Source of the DNA: Cordilura impudica
Lineage: Eukaryota; Arthropoda; Insecta; Diptera; Scathophagidae
Length of the DNA: 64,000 nt
NCBI GenBank assembly: GCA_963682025.1
Contig: OY821518.1
Location: 236,756,152-236,820,151, forward strand
Direction of reading: 5' to 3'
Shown here: piece after piece, positions 12,679-24,355 of the stretch
Layout of the letters: every line of letters begins with the position of its first letter
Numbering within the stretch: the first letter of the stretch is position 1
Translations under genes and position numbers: made by a program
The notes under the pieces: model-generated
The model's input: only the letters and a program-made list of their open reading frames with translations
Told to the model about the DNA's origin: nothing
Databases searched by the model: none

Positions 12679-12770
12679 AACAAGTAAGAAAATTATAGCC
12701 AGTCTGGACCGACTATACGTTATCATATACCATGGGTTAAGATAGGAGGTCTCAGGTCCATTTGATTAGA
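12679..12770 (-). repeat. Family A 3' end fragment, reverse
   Basis: AACAAGTAAGAAAATTATAG followed by the family A palindrome in altered form (CCAGTCTGGACCGACT) and the subterminal ACCATGG segment. The rest of the element is gone. The preceding 12389-12678 holds nothing I recognise. Confidence 0.85.
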
Positions 12771-12782
12771 TAAAGAAAATAA

Positions 12783-13045
12783 CAAGGTTCAGAAAATACA
12801 CACATCAAACACACAATATCTGTTCTAAAGCAGCCAACAAATATTTTTATTTTCATATTAATTATGTGTGTTTCTAAATTTTGTACTCTGCCGAACACAA
12901 TCATGACTGCGTTTCGTTTTAATATTTCGTTATGTACACGAACATATTTCTATCACGTATTTTTTGTTTCGAACACACATAAACCACACAGATTCGAGCG
13001 TAGCTTTGTTTTAAGTTCGTGTTCTTACGCGTGTACTGCTAAAAA
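12783..13045. repeat. Repeat D, copy 1
   Basis: About 260 bases, from GGTTCAGAAAA through ACACATCAAACACACAAT and CATAAACCACACAG to AAGTTCGTG. It recurs at 56283-56545 in the same orientation with moderate divergence. Unknown non-coding family. Confidence 0.8.
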
Positions 13046-13059
13046 AAACAGAACGTGCT

Positions 13060-13947
13060 AGATCTTTTTTAATTAAATTGTTTTTCCTCGATACAGTTGT
13101 GTTGATTGCAATCGCGTCGTTAACCATATTTATTAAGTTTGATGTAATCTTCGATGGGTTATTTGTTTGGGGAATGTTTAGCAGGTTATAATTCAAGTAT
13201 TCTTTTACACTTTCAGAATTGCAAATAAATTTTATTCTTTCAGTGTAGTCATATTGATAAAATTCCGAATTTAATTTGCAACAAAGGAAGTAATGAGCAG
13301 ATAAATGGCATTCTATGGAATCGATAGCAAATCTTTCTTCAACATTACTATATACGTGATCTATACACGTTCCACTTATTGGCCTTGTGATCAACATATG
13401 GCAACTTTTAAGCCCATAAGACTGGAACTAATTTATAATATCCTACAACAACGGCTGTATTATTTGCAAAAATACTTATTTTGTTATCCAAAATCTCCAA
13501 AAATTCTTCTACTCTACATTTTTGTGACCGATAGAACGTCATGAACCCTAATGGTTTCCCATTAATCTTAAAATTGTTTAGCCTAAACTGAATTATATCG
13601 ACATAATCTCTTCTTTCACAACAATTCACAGTATACAGGAATTTTTTTACTAATGTACTAATGTATACAGAGGTTCCACCATATCCATCAATCCTACAAC
13701 AATGAACATAATTGTAATGGGGAATTGTGTACAGCTGAGATACTTTCACATCGAACCAAGTTTCTTGTATCGCAAGAATGTCCGGCAATCTGGGTAGTTT
13801 TACAAGAAAATTTTTGAATTTGTTAAATTTATTTATCGAAGAAATGCTTCGCAGATTAATTGAACAAATGTTTAAATATTTATAATTTAAGTTTTGTATA
13901 TGGTTTTGAAAAGAATTAGTATTAATAAAATATTGATTTTGATTCAT
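13060..13947 (-). pseudogene. LINE ORF2, apurinic endonuclease domain only
   Basis: The ATG at 13947 starts MNQNQYF. The reading then shows ICSINLRSI, DILAIQETWF (the catalytic Glu motif), a GYGGTSVYIS loop and, after a frame break near 13400, SGTCIDHVYSN and the degenerate SAHYFL (normally SDHY). These are the ordered motifs of the AP-like endonuclease that nicks target DNA for LINE retrotransposition. The VGDFN block before the break is degraded to VVGYYK. Reverse transcriptase is absent. Confidence 0.8.
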
Positions 13948-14007
13948 TAATTAATAACTAAATTTAAAAAAAAAACCAAAAATGAAACCAAGAAAGTTAA
14001 AAAATAT

Positions 14008-14999
14008 TTAATGATGATCTGGTGACATAAAATCCACTTGCCCTTCATCATCACTTGTAGCGACTTCTTCTGCAACAACACTATTTATCGATTTACACTT
14101 CCTCGGTTTATTTGGATTAGCTTCCAACAAAAGTTGATCCACATCGCTCTCATTTCTTAACACACGGGGTCTAGAAATTTCACTTCTCGTCACAAAAATA
14201 CGTCCATGATTAGGATAAACAAATTTTTTTTTTAAAGTTTTAGCATAATTTAACAAAGACAAGGTTTCCTTGCTAAGTAAATCACGAATAAAAATTTGAT
14301 TTGAAATATTGTCTTCATTTATCAGTTTTGATTTAGCAGCCATTAATTTATCCTTTGAGCTTTTTTCATTAAACTTGACGATTACATTTTTTTTAACCGA
14401 TTTTTTTATTTCGGTTGTTCAAAAAATATTCTTCTTCAATACTGCCAGTAGTCATTTCAACACCAATATCTTTAGACAATCAGCAGCAGACAGTTTTTCT
14501 ACAGGTTTTAAACCCATTATAATGCAATGGTTTCTTACCCTTTCATCATTTAAAATTTGTACGGAAGTTTTAAGACTTTTTATTTTTTGTTTCATATATA
14601 CATTTTCCTTTTTTACTTCATCTAATTATACCCTATACCACTATGTGGTTTGGGTATAATTTTCTTTTATTTTCAACATCATCATATTGTTTCGCCATTA
14701 AAGTAATCGATTCATGTATGGAATCCAGTTGATTCAATTTAGTTTTAATACTTGACAACTCTTCTTTTAAGTTGCATTACCTCTTCCTTCGCACAAATGA
14801 CATTTAAACTCTTCGTTCTCATTTTCTACTAGCATATGTCATACTGGCGTTTGTCCAGCCTAGAACACTGAGCATGAAATACTTTATTACAAATATCGCA
14901 TGCGATATTATCTTCTTTTTGATCATTAATTACAAATTTGCATTGGGCACAATATAATTTATTAGTGTTTTTTAAACTTCTGCGACTTGACGGTGTCAT
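14008..14999 (-). pseudogene. LINE ORF1, zinc finger and FP domain, broken
   Basis: The frame opens with ATG at 14999-14997 and encodes CAQCKF (near 14949), CDICNKVF and FHAQC: a PHD-like Cys/His finger as found in ORF1 of some insect jockey-group elements. The middle is frameshifted and interrupted by a lone family A hairpin (14627-14660). The C-terminal third is open from 14343 to a stop at 14008 and reads NYAKTLKKK ... NHGRIFVTRSE, the FP-type domain of these proteins, which bind element RNA. It ends 61 bases before the ORF2 ATG. Confidence 0.7.
14627..14660 (+). repeat. Solo family A 5' hairpin
   Basis: Only the first ~34 bases of family A (TATACCCTATACCAC ... TGGGTATAA) are present, inside the decayed LINE ORF1. 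A similar tip lies at 21017-21045. Confidence 0.8.
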
Positions 15000-15272
15000 C
15001 CTTTAACTATTTCAAAATCTGTGTTGTTTGTATTATTGTTTGAAATGCTTCTTAAAGGTATTTTACTAGTTAAAACAGTTTCAAAAGATTTTTTAAAGTT
15101 TTGCCGAGAAATCAAGAACAAAAAGCACTATTACCAACAAGGGTTGCCAACTTTTTTCGAAAATGATTTTAGATGTATGGTTCCTTGGGCAAATATACTT
15201 GTTATGGCCCAAAGTAACAGAATAGCGACGATTTTTCGGGTGCCCATATACGACATACATACATATATATAT

Positions 15273-15861
15273 GGGGGGTTTCATGTCAAGTGCACCACCT
15301 TTTGAAACCGATGTCTTCCGATCGGGATGAAATTTGCACCAAGGTTAGTCCTATTGGATAGTAGTTTGGACAAAATTTTTCAATATGATCGGTTCGGATC
15401 TCTCTGAGTTAGAGGGGATCAAAATTTGACATTTTGGCCAAACAGGTGTTTTTTCTCATCCATGTAACTTATTACCTATTGTTCTTAGAAAATTTTCTCT
15501 CAAATAGTTTAGATAGCTATTTCTTCAATATTTCGGAAAAAAATACTTAAAAAAAAAAAAAAATTTTAGACTTTTTTTTGCTAAATTAAAGCATTTTTTG
15601 CCTTTTTTTCAAAAAGGGCATTTTTTTTTTTCATAAGAAAGGTAAGGATTTTTCCTTTAAGAGCTTTTTGGTCGCTTAGTGGGATGGGAGTGGGATATCT
15701 ATCAAAATAAATGTTTTGTAACTCAAGACAACGGTTTTTCAATTTTTCACAAATGCACTCACTATTTTGAATTTTTTCCTATTTGTGTGTAAAACCTTAC
15801 AAATAAAACATACTGAGAAACTAGACAAATTAACCTTTCCGAAGGTATGTAACATACCTTC
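15273..15861 (+). repeat. Left long terminal inverted repeat
   Basis: This is the reverse complement of 17465-18060, ending inside at CCGAAGGTATGTAACATACCT. It contains long T runs and no coding frame. Confidence 0.9.
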
Positions 15862-15879
15862 ATAACATAACAGAAGAGA

Positions 15880-17156
15880 ATGGTTATCTGTAATCTGAAT
15901 GAGTTATTTACAACATTTCAATCTGAACACGAGGATGTTAGAATTGGCTTCACGAAATTAACCCAAATGAGGCCAAAACATTGCGTTTTGGCAGAAAGCA
16001 GCGGAACTCACACAGTATGCGTTTGCATTTACCATGAAAATGTTAAACTGATGTTGAAGGAAATCAACTTAAAGTATTTAACAGATGATTCGGCAGAAGA
16101 TTCACATGATTACCGCGATTGCCTTAAATTGACTATGTGTCCTAATGCAACAACTTCTTGCCACTTAGGTGAATGTACCAATTGCCTAAAAACCACATTC
16201 TTCAAAGAAAATTTAATCAACTCTTTAGATCGAGAATATATAGAGGAGGTCAAATTTGATTCTTGGATTCAGACTGACAGATGCACATTGAAAACAATCA
16301 TTTTAAATGTGGATGATTTTGTGGAAGAAATGTGTACAGGATTGCTAAACTTGAGAAACCATGACTTTTTAGTCAAAGAGCAATGGTCATTCTTCAAGGA
16401 TTTGAAGATACATTTGAAGTCTGGTGAATTCGCTATTTCATATGATTTCGCAGAAAACTATAATTATGTTCTTCAGGATGCCATACAAGCATTCCACTTC
16501 AATAACGACCAAGCAACTATATTCACAGTAGTTATTTACTACATGAAAGATGAAAAACTGGAACACAAAAGTATGGCAATCATATCCGACGATTTAAAAC
16601 ATGATACCGTTGCAGTTTATGAGTACTAGAAGAGAATGCTAAAATTTCTAAAATCTAAATTTACAGTGAAGAAGGTATACTACGTTTCGGACGGAGCTCG
16701 TCAACATTTTAAAAACAAAAGTAGCTTGGCAAATCTTATGGCCCATGAAAAAGATTTTGGAAGGCCAGCTGAGTGGCATTTTCATCCTACTGCTCATGGT
16801 GAAGGAGCTTGTGATGGTATTGGAGCAAACCTTAAAAGAAATGCAGCAAAGTATAGCCTCCAGTGCTCTCATCAAGATCGCATCTTAGATGCGACTGCTT
16901 TATTCCATTGGGCAAAGAGTTATTGTAAAGAAACTAAAATAGTTTTTAGTAGCAAAGAGGATCATCAGGTAACATTGAAAACACTGAAGAGCAGATTCGA
17001 TGCTGCGGTAACAATCGATGGCACCGCTCAATACCGCTTGTCGATGGAAGACTCAAGTTGAAAAAGTTTTCTGCCTCTATTCAATGCGATTTCTTTCCAA
17101 AGACAACAAATAAACCAGCAGCGAAATCAACAGCTGAACCTAGTAACGCCAAGTAA
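15880..17156 (+). pseudogene. Transposase-like protein of an unplaced family, two breaks
   Basis: The frame from ATG 15880 runs to TAG at 16627, resumes at once in the same frame (KRMLKFLK) to 17061, and the last ~35 codons continue after a one-base shift near 17045 to TAA at 17154. Landmarks: a CxxxxTSCHxxxCxxC cluster near residues 88-103; SYDFAENYNYVLQDAIQAFHF; KSMAIISDDLKHDTVAVYEY; VYYVSDGARQHFKNK; HPTAHGEGACDGIGANLKR. The spaced Asp residues in DFAEN, SDGA and CDGIG resemble a DDE/RNase-H catalytic layout. I recognise the motif set from uncharacterised arthropod proteins but cannot name a superfamily. Placement between ~590-bp inverted repeats supports a transposase. The N-terminus is probably missing, since the frame begins just inside the left repeat. 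Confidence 0.75.
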
Positions 17157-17464
17157 GGATTGACAAAAAAACGCAGTAAATAAAGGCGACAAAAAAGCTG
17201 GATGAAAGACTGGGTATTTAAAAATTTACAAGACTTAAATACTTCATCAGCTACAATAAATTAAGTATAAAAATAGTTATGATATAAATGGATCTAATTA
17301 TTTATCTTTTTATTTTTAATATTATTATTATTATGCATTAATTAAATTCTTATTAAAAATAAATAAAAAATAATTTTTCAACATTTCTATAGAAAAAAAG
17401 CGATTTTTTTCCTGAGGTTAACATATTCTGGGTATTACAGTATCGAGGGTATAAAATTTTAGTT
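17157..17464. other. Spacer inside the 2.8-kb transposon
   Basis: AT-rich sequence between the transposase stop and the right repeat. No feature is seen apart from the segment from ~17395 onward (CCTGAGGTTAACATATTCTG), which recurs in reverse at 49260-49315. Confidence 0.5.
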
Positions 17465-18060
17465 AGGTATGTTATATACCTTCGGAAAGTTTAATTTGTC
17501 TAGTTTCTCAGTATAAGTTTTATTTGTAAGGTTTTAGACACAAATAGGAAAAGATTCAAATTAGTGCATTTGTGAAAAATTTAAAAACCGTTGTCTTGAG
17601 TTACAAAACATTTATTTTGATAGATATCCCACTCCCATCCCACTAAGCGACCAAAAAGCTCTTAAAGGAAAAATCCTAAGCTTTCTTATGAAAAAAAAAA
17701 AATGCCCTTTTTGAAAAAAAAGGCAAAAAATGCTTTAATTTAACAAAAAAAAAAAGTCTACAATTTTTTTTTAAAGTATTTTTTTCCGAAATATTGAAGA
17801 AATAGCTATCTAAACTATTTGGGAGAAAATTTTCTAAGAACAATAGGTAATAAGTTACATGGATGAGAAAAAAAAACACTTGGTTGGACAAAATGTCAAA
17901 TTTTGACCCCCTCTAACTCAGAGAGTTCTGAAACGATCTTGTTGAAAAAAAAAAAAATTGTGTCTAAACTACTATCCAATAGGACTAGCCTTGGTGCAAA
18001 TTTCATCCCGATCGGAAGACAAAGGTTTCAAAAGTTGGGTCACTTGACATGAAACGCCCC
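17465..18060 (-). repeat. Right long terminal inverted repeat
   Basis: Mirror of 15273-15861. The last bases GAAACGCCCC correspond to GGGGGGTTTC on the left, with one difference. Confidence 0.9.
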
Positions 18061-18247
18061 ATATATATGTGTGTTTGATCTTTTTTCTCTAAACTTTTTA
18101 ACAGGTTAAATGAAAATTATAAACAAAAACAGATATAAAAAAAGATGATTATTAAAGTAAATAAAATTACCGTTAATGCATGCAAATTTTAAATTAAACA
18201 GTTTTTATTTCTTTCACTTTGGCGTCTGTACTTTATTACAACGTTTA

Positions 18248-19331
18248 AGGAGTGAGTTCGAAAAAATCTTAAAACGCATAAAATGCATAATGTGAACATA
18301 GAGTTTTTATTTTTTTTTTTAATTTATATTAGATCTTACAAAAAAAAAAAGATTTTTTTTGTGGACCTTTTCCGAAAACCCTTCCATTAGGGTTTTATAG
18401 TGCTTTCTGCCTCGTTTTTGGAACAGGTAGTTTTTGTTTAAAATCTTCCACATTTTGGGACATATTTTTTGTGCTCTTCAGCTCCCTTTTCGCAAGAGTC
18501 CAATATCTCTCCACAGGCCTAAGCGTGGAGGATTTGCCCCCCTTGGTAAGTTAATGTTCTGGAAACACTGCTTAATATAAATTTCGGTATTTATAAAGTC
18601 CGTTGTGACAAATGAGTTGCTTCTTTTGTGGCAACCACATATTGTTTGCCATACAGCAACTTTTATTTTAATTTTTCCTGCTTTTGAGTCCTAAACTTAT
18701 CTTCAACATTTCTTTGAGCATTAGCAACATACAAATTTTGACCAAGGAGCTGTCAAAAATCTGCAACTACATATGTTTCCTCTTCCCTTAAACAGCAGAA
18801 GATTTTTTTTATGAAACATTCTTTCAATTTCCCAGCTCTGTTTTTGGCCTCTAAATTTTTTACAGCGTTTCTTTCTCGAACTTTTTAACTTTGTATGTTT
18901 CCCAGCCTGCATTGGTTTTAACTTTTCGCACTGAATAGTCCAAGCACTGGGCTAACCGGGCTGCCTTTCTGCCTGATGTATTGGGAGCCCTTTTCAATAT
19001 GCTATTCGTTTGGCCTTACAAACATCATATGGACCTTTCTTTCTTCCCGAACTACCAATAGTCAAATTCTTCTACCAATAGTCAAATTCTTCTGATACTT
19101 TCTATTAACATTGGAAACAGTTTGAAGGCAGAACTTTTATTGTTGGCCAACTTTTTGTACGACCAAACTGTATTTTGTTGAAAATATTTTATAATTTTAG
19201 TACGAACTGTTATTTCATCACTCATTTCTATAAAGCTAAAAACAAGTTAATTTGATAAAAAAAAAAATAACGCCTGCGAAAAAAAATGTAAGGGGTAAAA
19301 CGCCTGTTAAGATTTTTTCAATCTCACTCCT
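18248..19331 (-). mobile_element. Tc1/mariner (ITmD37E-like) element, decayed
   Basis: The ends AGGAGTGAG(T/A)T(C/T)GAAAAAATCTTAA are mirrored at 18248 and 19331 and flanked by TA on both sides; 1084 bp in all. The minus strand encodes a broken transposase (18366-19226). The catalytic middle is deleted. Confidence 0.85.
18366..19226 (-). pseudogene. Tc1/mariner transposase, multiply broken
   Basis: The minus-strand reading begins MSDEITVRTKIIKYF, continues with KLANNKSSAFKLF, RAPNTSGRKAARLAQ, KVKTNAGWETYKV and, in another frame, EETYVVADF and KLLYGKQYVVATK, and ends RPVERYWTLAKRELKSTKN. That last block is the C-terminal catalytic region of ITmD37E-type transposases. Several stops and frameshifts occur, and the segment with the second Asp is missing near 18550. 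It cannot be functional. Confidence 0.75.
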
Positions 19332-19568
19332 TATATGGCACTCTGACAGTTCTGTGAACCGAAGTGTTGTTGTTCGAGTATCGAAGTACTGACGCATCTA
19401 ATTTGCATTCATACACAAAGTATTTTTAAAAACGAAACTTCAAAGCAATTTGTTAAATAAATTTGTTTAAATAAATTACAATTTGATTGCCATCAATCAA
19501 ATAAACGCATTGTTTTAAACAAGTTTGCTGTACTTATCATTAAATCCAAAATGTGGGGATCTGGTTGT

Positions 19569-20198
19569 AATACCCTATATTGCTCTGTGGTCAGGAAATA
19601 ATGAGTTTGTATACTCAGAATCACTTTCTGAGTCGATTTAGCAATGTCCATCCAACTGTCTGTCTGTCCGTCTGTTCCAGTAAACCTTGTTATCAAACTA
19701 CAGGTCAAAAATTGTAATATACTATATTGATAAAATTTAGCATATAACCTTTTGTCCACCATAGGACGAACGCTATTGAAATTGTTGAAAATCGGTGCAT
19801 GCTCAGACCTAGTCCCCATACAAATGACCCCCATGAAATCGATTTATATGGTTTATAAGTGTATATTACACCCACTGATCAAAAATAAACCCTGTAGAAC
19901 CATTCTTAATCATAGCACCCATATACGGCTACTTCCCGATCTTGACTTAAGTATGCCAAAAAAAACAAAACTATTGCACAGATTTTTCTCAAATTTGGTT
20001 TGTATAGTCCCCATGTAAAAATAGCATTCGATATTAATTTTTTATATCGACAGTCAACAAATTTGTAACAATGTCACTCAAATTTGGTTTCACCTTATTA
20101 TCTAACTAGATATAGTTTGACCTACGACCCTCTCCCTAAACTCACGGTATAGGGTAATGTATAGTCGATCTAGATCGACTATAGTTTTATTACTTGTT
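19569..20198 (+). repeat. Family A copy
   Basis: Runs from a decayed 5' hairpin (ATACCCTATATTGCTC) through the GTCCGTCTGT core to the 3' palindrome (AGTCGATCTAGATCGACT) and TTACTTGTT. Two internal segments are deleted. Confidence 0.88.
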
Positions 20199-21977
20199 GT
20201 AATTCGAGTATGTGCTTTATTTTCAATAACTAGCATAATTTAATATTCAAACCTCAAACTCATTCTTATAATCGAGCTTCATTCCACAAAGGAAAAAGTT
20301 ATTTTCTTTCCTTAGTCTCTTAACGAAGGAGAACGTTATGAAACATTGTCAACGATGTGGAAACAACAAATTTGTTTGTTCAATAAATTACAACTGTTGA
20401 TTACAAGTACAGTGTAAATTAAAAATGTTCGAAATATTTCATAGATTGGGCTTCCACCATAACTATGAAACTAGACCTTCTCCAAAACAACAATCAAAAA
20501 TCTATAATACCAGATGGTCTTCCCGAAAAAAATTATGGAAATTTGTCCTAAATCAACTTAATTAGTTGTTTTTCAAATTTTTTCTTTCGATGTATATTTG
20601 TGGAAAATATATTTTTCATCGACTATACTTGTACTTTCATGGAACCATAATTTGAAGTCTAAATTAATTTGAGCCAACTTCAAAAAGGATGATATTAGAG
20701 CCATACGGCAATTGACTGTCTAAAGCTGTTTGATTTTCATCTGCAAGTAACTTTTTCGTTCATAAAGGAATCGGAAAAAAATATTTTCAATTTCAATATT
20801 ATTATTTTAATATTTCGCTTATACTGGCACTATTTCTAGATTTTCGAGAAAATCGATTCATGAAATTTTGACAAGAAATTGGTGAAACCAATGACACAGA
20901 GTAGTTATCGACTCACAATATAGTTTTGGATTTGAAGATCTAAACCGTGCTTTAATGCGCTGTACTTAAATCAATTCAAAAAATTTCGGCCAGAACTACA
21001 ATTTTATTAGTTATTTATACCCTATACCATACAGGGTAAGAATCATACACATAACATTTAGCGTAGACAATAAATTATAGGTTGTCTTGGCTAAATTTGT
21101 GCTTACAAACATTGCTAGCAACAATATTTTTATTGATAATGTTAGCAACGATGTTGGTGCTTAACTCAAAGCTCTAATCCAATCGAACCAATTTTCAGTT
21201 TGCACATCTTCTTATATGTATGATGCTTAGTTGAATAAAATAAAATTTATCATAAACGGTGTCTGCCTAGACAATTAAATCCTTTTATTTTCTAGTTTAA
21301 GAAATCGCTATTTTGTATGAAAGAATGTAAATTCAAGTGACTACGACAATTACATCATACTATTTATGGCGTTCGGGTACCATTTTCATAAATAACTCTC
21401 GGTTTTTAAATCAAAATTTTAACATTCATACTAGTTTAACATATCAAATGTGCTTTTAGAATAAAAATTTAAATCAATTTTTTTTTAAATTATCATAGAT
21501 TTTTTTTTTTTTGCTATTAACACATACATAAAATTATACAATGTTATGTGTGTGTTTGAAATCAAAAAATCATGTGAGTCCGATCACAGAAAGATGTATA
21601 AACATTTAGCAATTAAAGATTTTTTATGGCACTTTTTTAAAATCAAACAGAAAGCGTCATCTATGTATCACTTATAGCAATCAACTGCAGGGGCTCTGCT
21701 AATATAAGAATATTTATTATTATTTATTATTTCAACTGGTTAATTTTTAATTTTTCGTTTTTAATTTTCAGTTTTCCATTTTTCATTTTTTATTTTTCAT
21801 TTTTTATTTTTCATTTTTTATTTATCATTTTTCATTTTTTATTTTTCATTTTTCATTTTTACTTTTAATTTTCCAATTTTTATTTTTCATTTTTTGTTTT
21901 TCATTTTAATTTTTTAAATTTTCATTTTTTATTTTAAATTTTTAATTTTTTATTTTTCATTTTTCGTTTTTCATTTT
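20199..21977. other. Unannotated AT-rich stretch
   Basis: No gene found. It holds a solo family A tip at 21017-21045. A segment at 21575-21595 (TCATGTGAGTCCGATCAC) reappears in reverse at 49109-49126. From ~21730 it holds a degenerate ATTTTTC/ATTTTT simple repeat that continues up to the next family A copy. Confidence 0.5.
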
Positions 21978-22880
21978 TATACCCTATACCACTATGTTGT
22001 TTGGGTATAATAACTTTGTGCTGCTGTTTGTAACAACCAATATATTCGTCCTAGACCCATTTTTAATTATACTGATCGATTCAGAATCACTTTTTAAGTC
22101 GAAAAAAGCCATGTCCGTCCGTCCGTCTGTGTGTCCATGTAACGCTTGTAATCAAACTGCAGACCGCAAATAAGAATATATTTTGATTAAATTTGGTTTG
22201 CAAGCTTTCTTCGGCCATAGGATGAACGCTGTTGAAATTGGTGGTAATCGGTCCATGTTCAGACCTAGCCCCCATACAAATGACCCTTATGAAATCAACA
22301 TAAATTGCCATAAGATCTAAATTATCATATAAATCTTAGTCAAATTGGGTTTGTACATCCATTAATCAGTAGTACAAAAATGATCCCTATGGGACAAATC
22401 TTAGTCATAGGCCTCATATAGAGCTGGTTCCCGATCTTCACTTAAATCTATCAAAAAACAAAAATATTGCACGGATTCCTTTCAAATTTTGTTTGTATAT
22501 ATTTTTGCAAAATACAAGAGACTTTACAAAACATAGTCAGGATCGATCCATTTTTGGGCCTAGTCCCCATATAAATATATCATCCGATATGAACTTTTTC
22601 ATATCTGCAGCCAAAAAAAATAATAAAAATCCCACTCAAATTTGATTTATGCTTATTTTCTGTATCCAGTTAGTTGGGCCTGAGAGATAGGGTCTCTAAA
22701 CGCATGGTATAGGGTATCGTATAGTCGGTCTAGACCGACTATAATTTTCTTACTTGTTTATTTTTCATTTCAATTTTTCATTTTTTAGTTTTCATTTTTA
22801 ATTTTTTATTTTTCATTTCTTATTTTTCATTTTTCTTGTTTCATTTTTAATTTTAATTTTTATTTTTCATTATTTTATTA
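21730..22880 (+). repeat. ATTTTTC-type simple repeat interrupted by family A
   Basis: The imperfect (CATTTTTATTTTT)n tract at 21730-21977 resumes at 22759-22880 after the family A copy. The family A element therefore inserted into a pre-existing simple repeat, or the repeat grew on both flanks. Confidence 0.75.
21978..22758 (+). repeat. Family A copy, near full length
   Basis: A 781-bp copy with all landmarks: 5' hairpin TATACCCTATACCAC ... GTTTGGGTATAA, TGTCCGTCCGTCCGTC core, subterminal ATGGTATAGGGTATCG, palindrome AGTCGGTCTAGACCGACT and end CTTACTTGTT. Useful as a reference copy. Confidence 0.93.
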
Positions 22881-23503
22881 TTTATATGGGGACTAGATCG
22901 AAAAATGGACCGATGCTGACCATATTTGGTAAAGTCACTTATATTTTGAAAAAATATATACAAACCAAATTTGAGAAAAATCTGTGTAATATTTTTGTTT
23001 TTTTGATAGACTTAAATAAAAATCGGGAAGCAGCTTTATATGGGGGGCTATGACAAAGAATTGTCATATGGTGTTCATTTTTGGACAAATGATAAATAGA
23101 TGTAATAAACGCACACAAACCCAATTTGACCGAAATCTATCTATATGATAATTTGGATCTTATGGCAATTTAAATCGATTTAATAGGGGTCATTTGTATG
23201 GGGACTAGGTCTGAACATGGACCGAATTTCACCAATTTCAATAGTGTTCATCCTGTGGTCGATGAAAGCTTATACATATACCAAATTTCATTAAAATGTA
23301 TTCATATTTGTGACCTGTAGTTTGATTAAAAGGTTTACATGGACACACATACGGACAGACGGACGGACGGACATCGCTAAATCAGAAAGTGATTCTGAGT
23401 CGGTCGGTATAATAAAAGATGGGCCTAGATCAAATATTTTTGGTAGTTACAAACAGCAGCACAAAGTCATTATACCCAAACCACATAGAGGTATATGGTA
23501 TAA
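22881..23503 (-). repeat. Family A copy, reverse, 3' end missing
   Basis: Starts at TATATGGGGACTAGATCG inside the 3' part of the family and ends at the 5' hairpin CCCAAACCACATAGAGGTATATGGTATAAA. Confidence 0.88.
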
Positions 23504-24150
23504 ATATCGTGACCAAGAAGCACTGCCTGAAATCACTATTCACCGATTAATGTCGAATTTTGTTGAGCACAGGACAGTGGGAGATCGTTCACATGCAACG
23601 CCCAAGGCATTCCTATAAACTGATCGATGCGATATGAGAGAGTGTTGCTGAGAATTTTAATAAGTCGTATCGTCATTGCGTTCAGCATTTTGGCATCACT
23701 GAAACCACTTTGCGGTGCATTTTCAATGATGATTTGCTTTTTTCCCACATATAAATGTGCTTTTGACTCAAAGAATTTTGCTGTCAGACTGGCCATGTCG
23801 CTTGAAATACGGCCAAGCAGTCGCTCCAATGGTTGACCTTAAACCTGACTTTTGGAAGGAAATTTTTATGACCTACGAGGCCCATTTCACACTCTGTAGC
23901 GGCTTGAACAAACATTTCGGCAATGCAAAATTCAGGCAATACCATTTTATGACCGAAAAGTGATTGTTTGGGCCGGAGTTTGCGCTATAGGGCAATTTTT
24001 GTTCAGAGAGAGCAAAATTGTCAATAGGAAACGATATCAGTGGATGTTGGCTCATTATGTCTGCCCGAAAATGTGTACAAATGATTTGGCGATTATTTGC
24101 AAATCAAAGAATGTCAAAAAAGGCGGAATTGACTGGCTCCCCTGATTTTC
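23504..24150 (+). pseudogene. Mariner-like transposase fragment, heavily decayed
   Basis: The + strand has separated pieces of a Tc1/mariner transposase: TIHRLMSNFVEHRTVGDR (helix-turn-helix part), HFGITETTLRCIFNDDL near 23676, EAHFTLCSGLNKHF near 23877, and KVIVWAGVCAIGQFLF then YQWMLAHYVCPKM near 23957-24074. Multiple frameshifts and stops separate them and the C-terminus is lost. No inverted ends were found. Confidence 0.65.
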
Positions 24151-24355
24151 ATATCGGAACCCTCGTTATTTAAAAGCAAAGTATACACCAATAAACCTCA
24201 GACCATTGAGAGATCAAGGAAAACCGAGATATGCGTGATATCCAGAAAAAAGGGTACATTTTGCAGTGGGAAATAGAAGCGGACATTTGATTGTTGTTGT
24301 ATTTAATAAATAGTGCACATGAAACAAAATAATTCGGTATAAAAAATAAGCATAC

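Larger units (their letters stand above)
13050..15003 (-). mobile_element. Jockey-like non-LTR retrotransposon, 3' part missing
   Basis: The minus strand carries an ORF1 with a zinc finger and an FP-like C-terminal domain, then the endonuclease part of ORF2, but no reverse transcriptase. The element starts near 15003 and stops about 13050 at repeat D. LINEs are usually cut at the 5' end, so this loss of the 3' part probably reflects a later deletion or rearrangement. Confidence 0.75.
15273..18060 (+). mobile_element. 2.8-kb DNA transposon with ~590-bp inverted repeats
   Basis: The ends GGGG(G/C)GTTTCATGTCAAG are mirrored at 15273-15861 and 17465-18060 over nearly 600 bases with few mismatches, including the GATCGGGATGAAATTTG and TCCCACTCCCATCCCACT blocks. 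The inner part encodes a transposase-like frame (15880-17156). Both ends abut ATATATAT, which may be a target duplication but lies in an AT microsatellite and so is ambiguous. A second, rearranged copy lies at 47115-49315. I cannot assign the superfamily. Confidence 0.85.

Noticed and set aside
13305..13544. Plus-strand frame overlapping the LINE
   Set aside because: It is the shadow of the minus-strand endonuclease frame.
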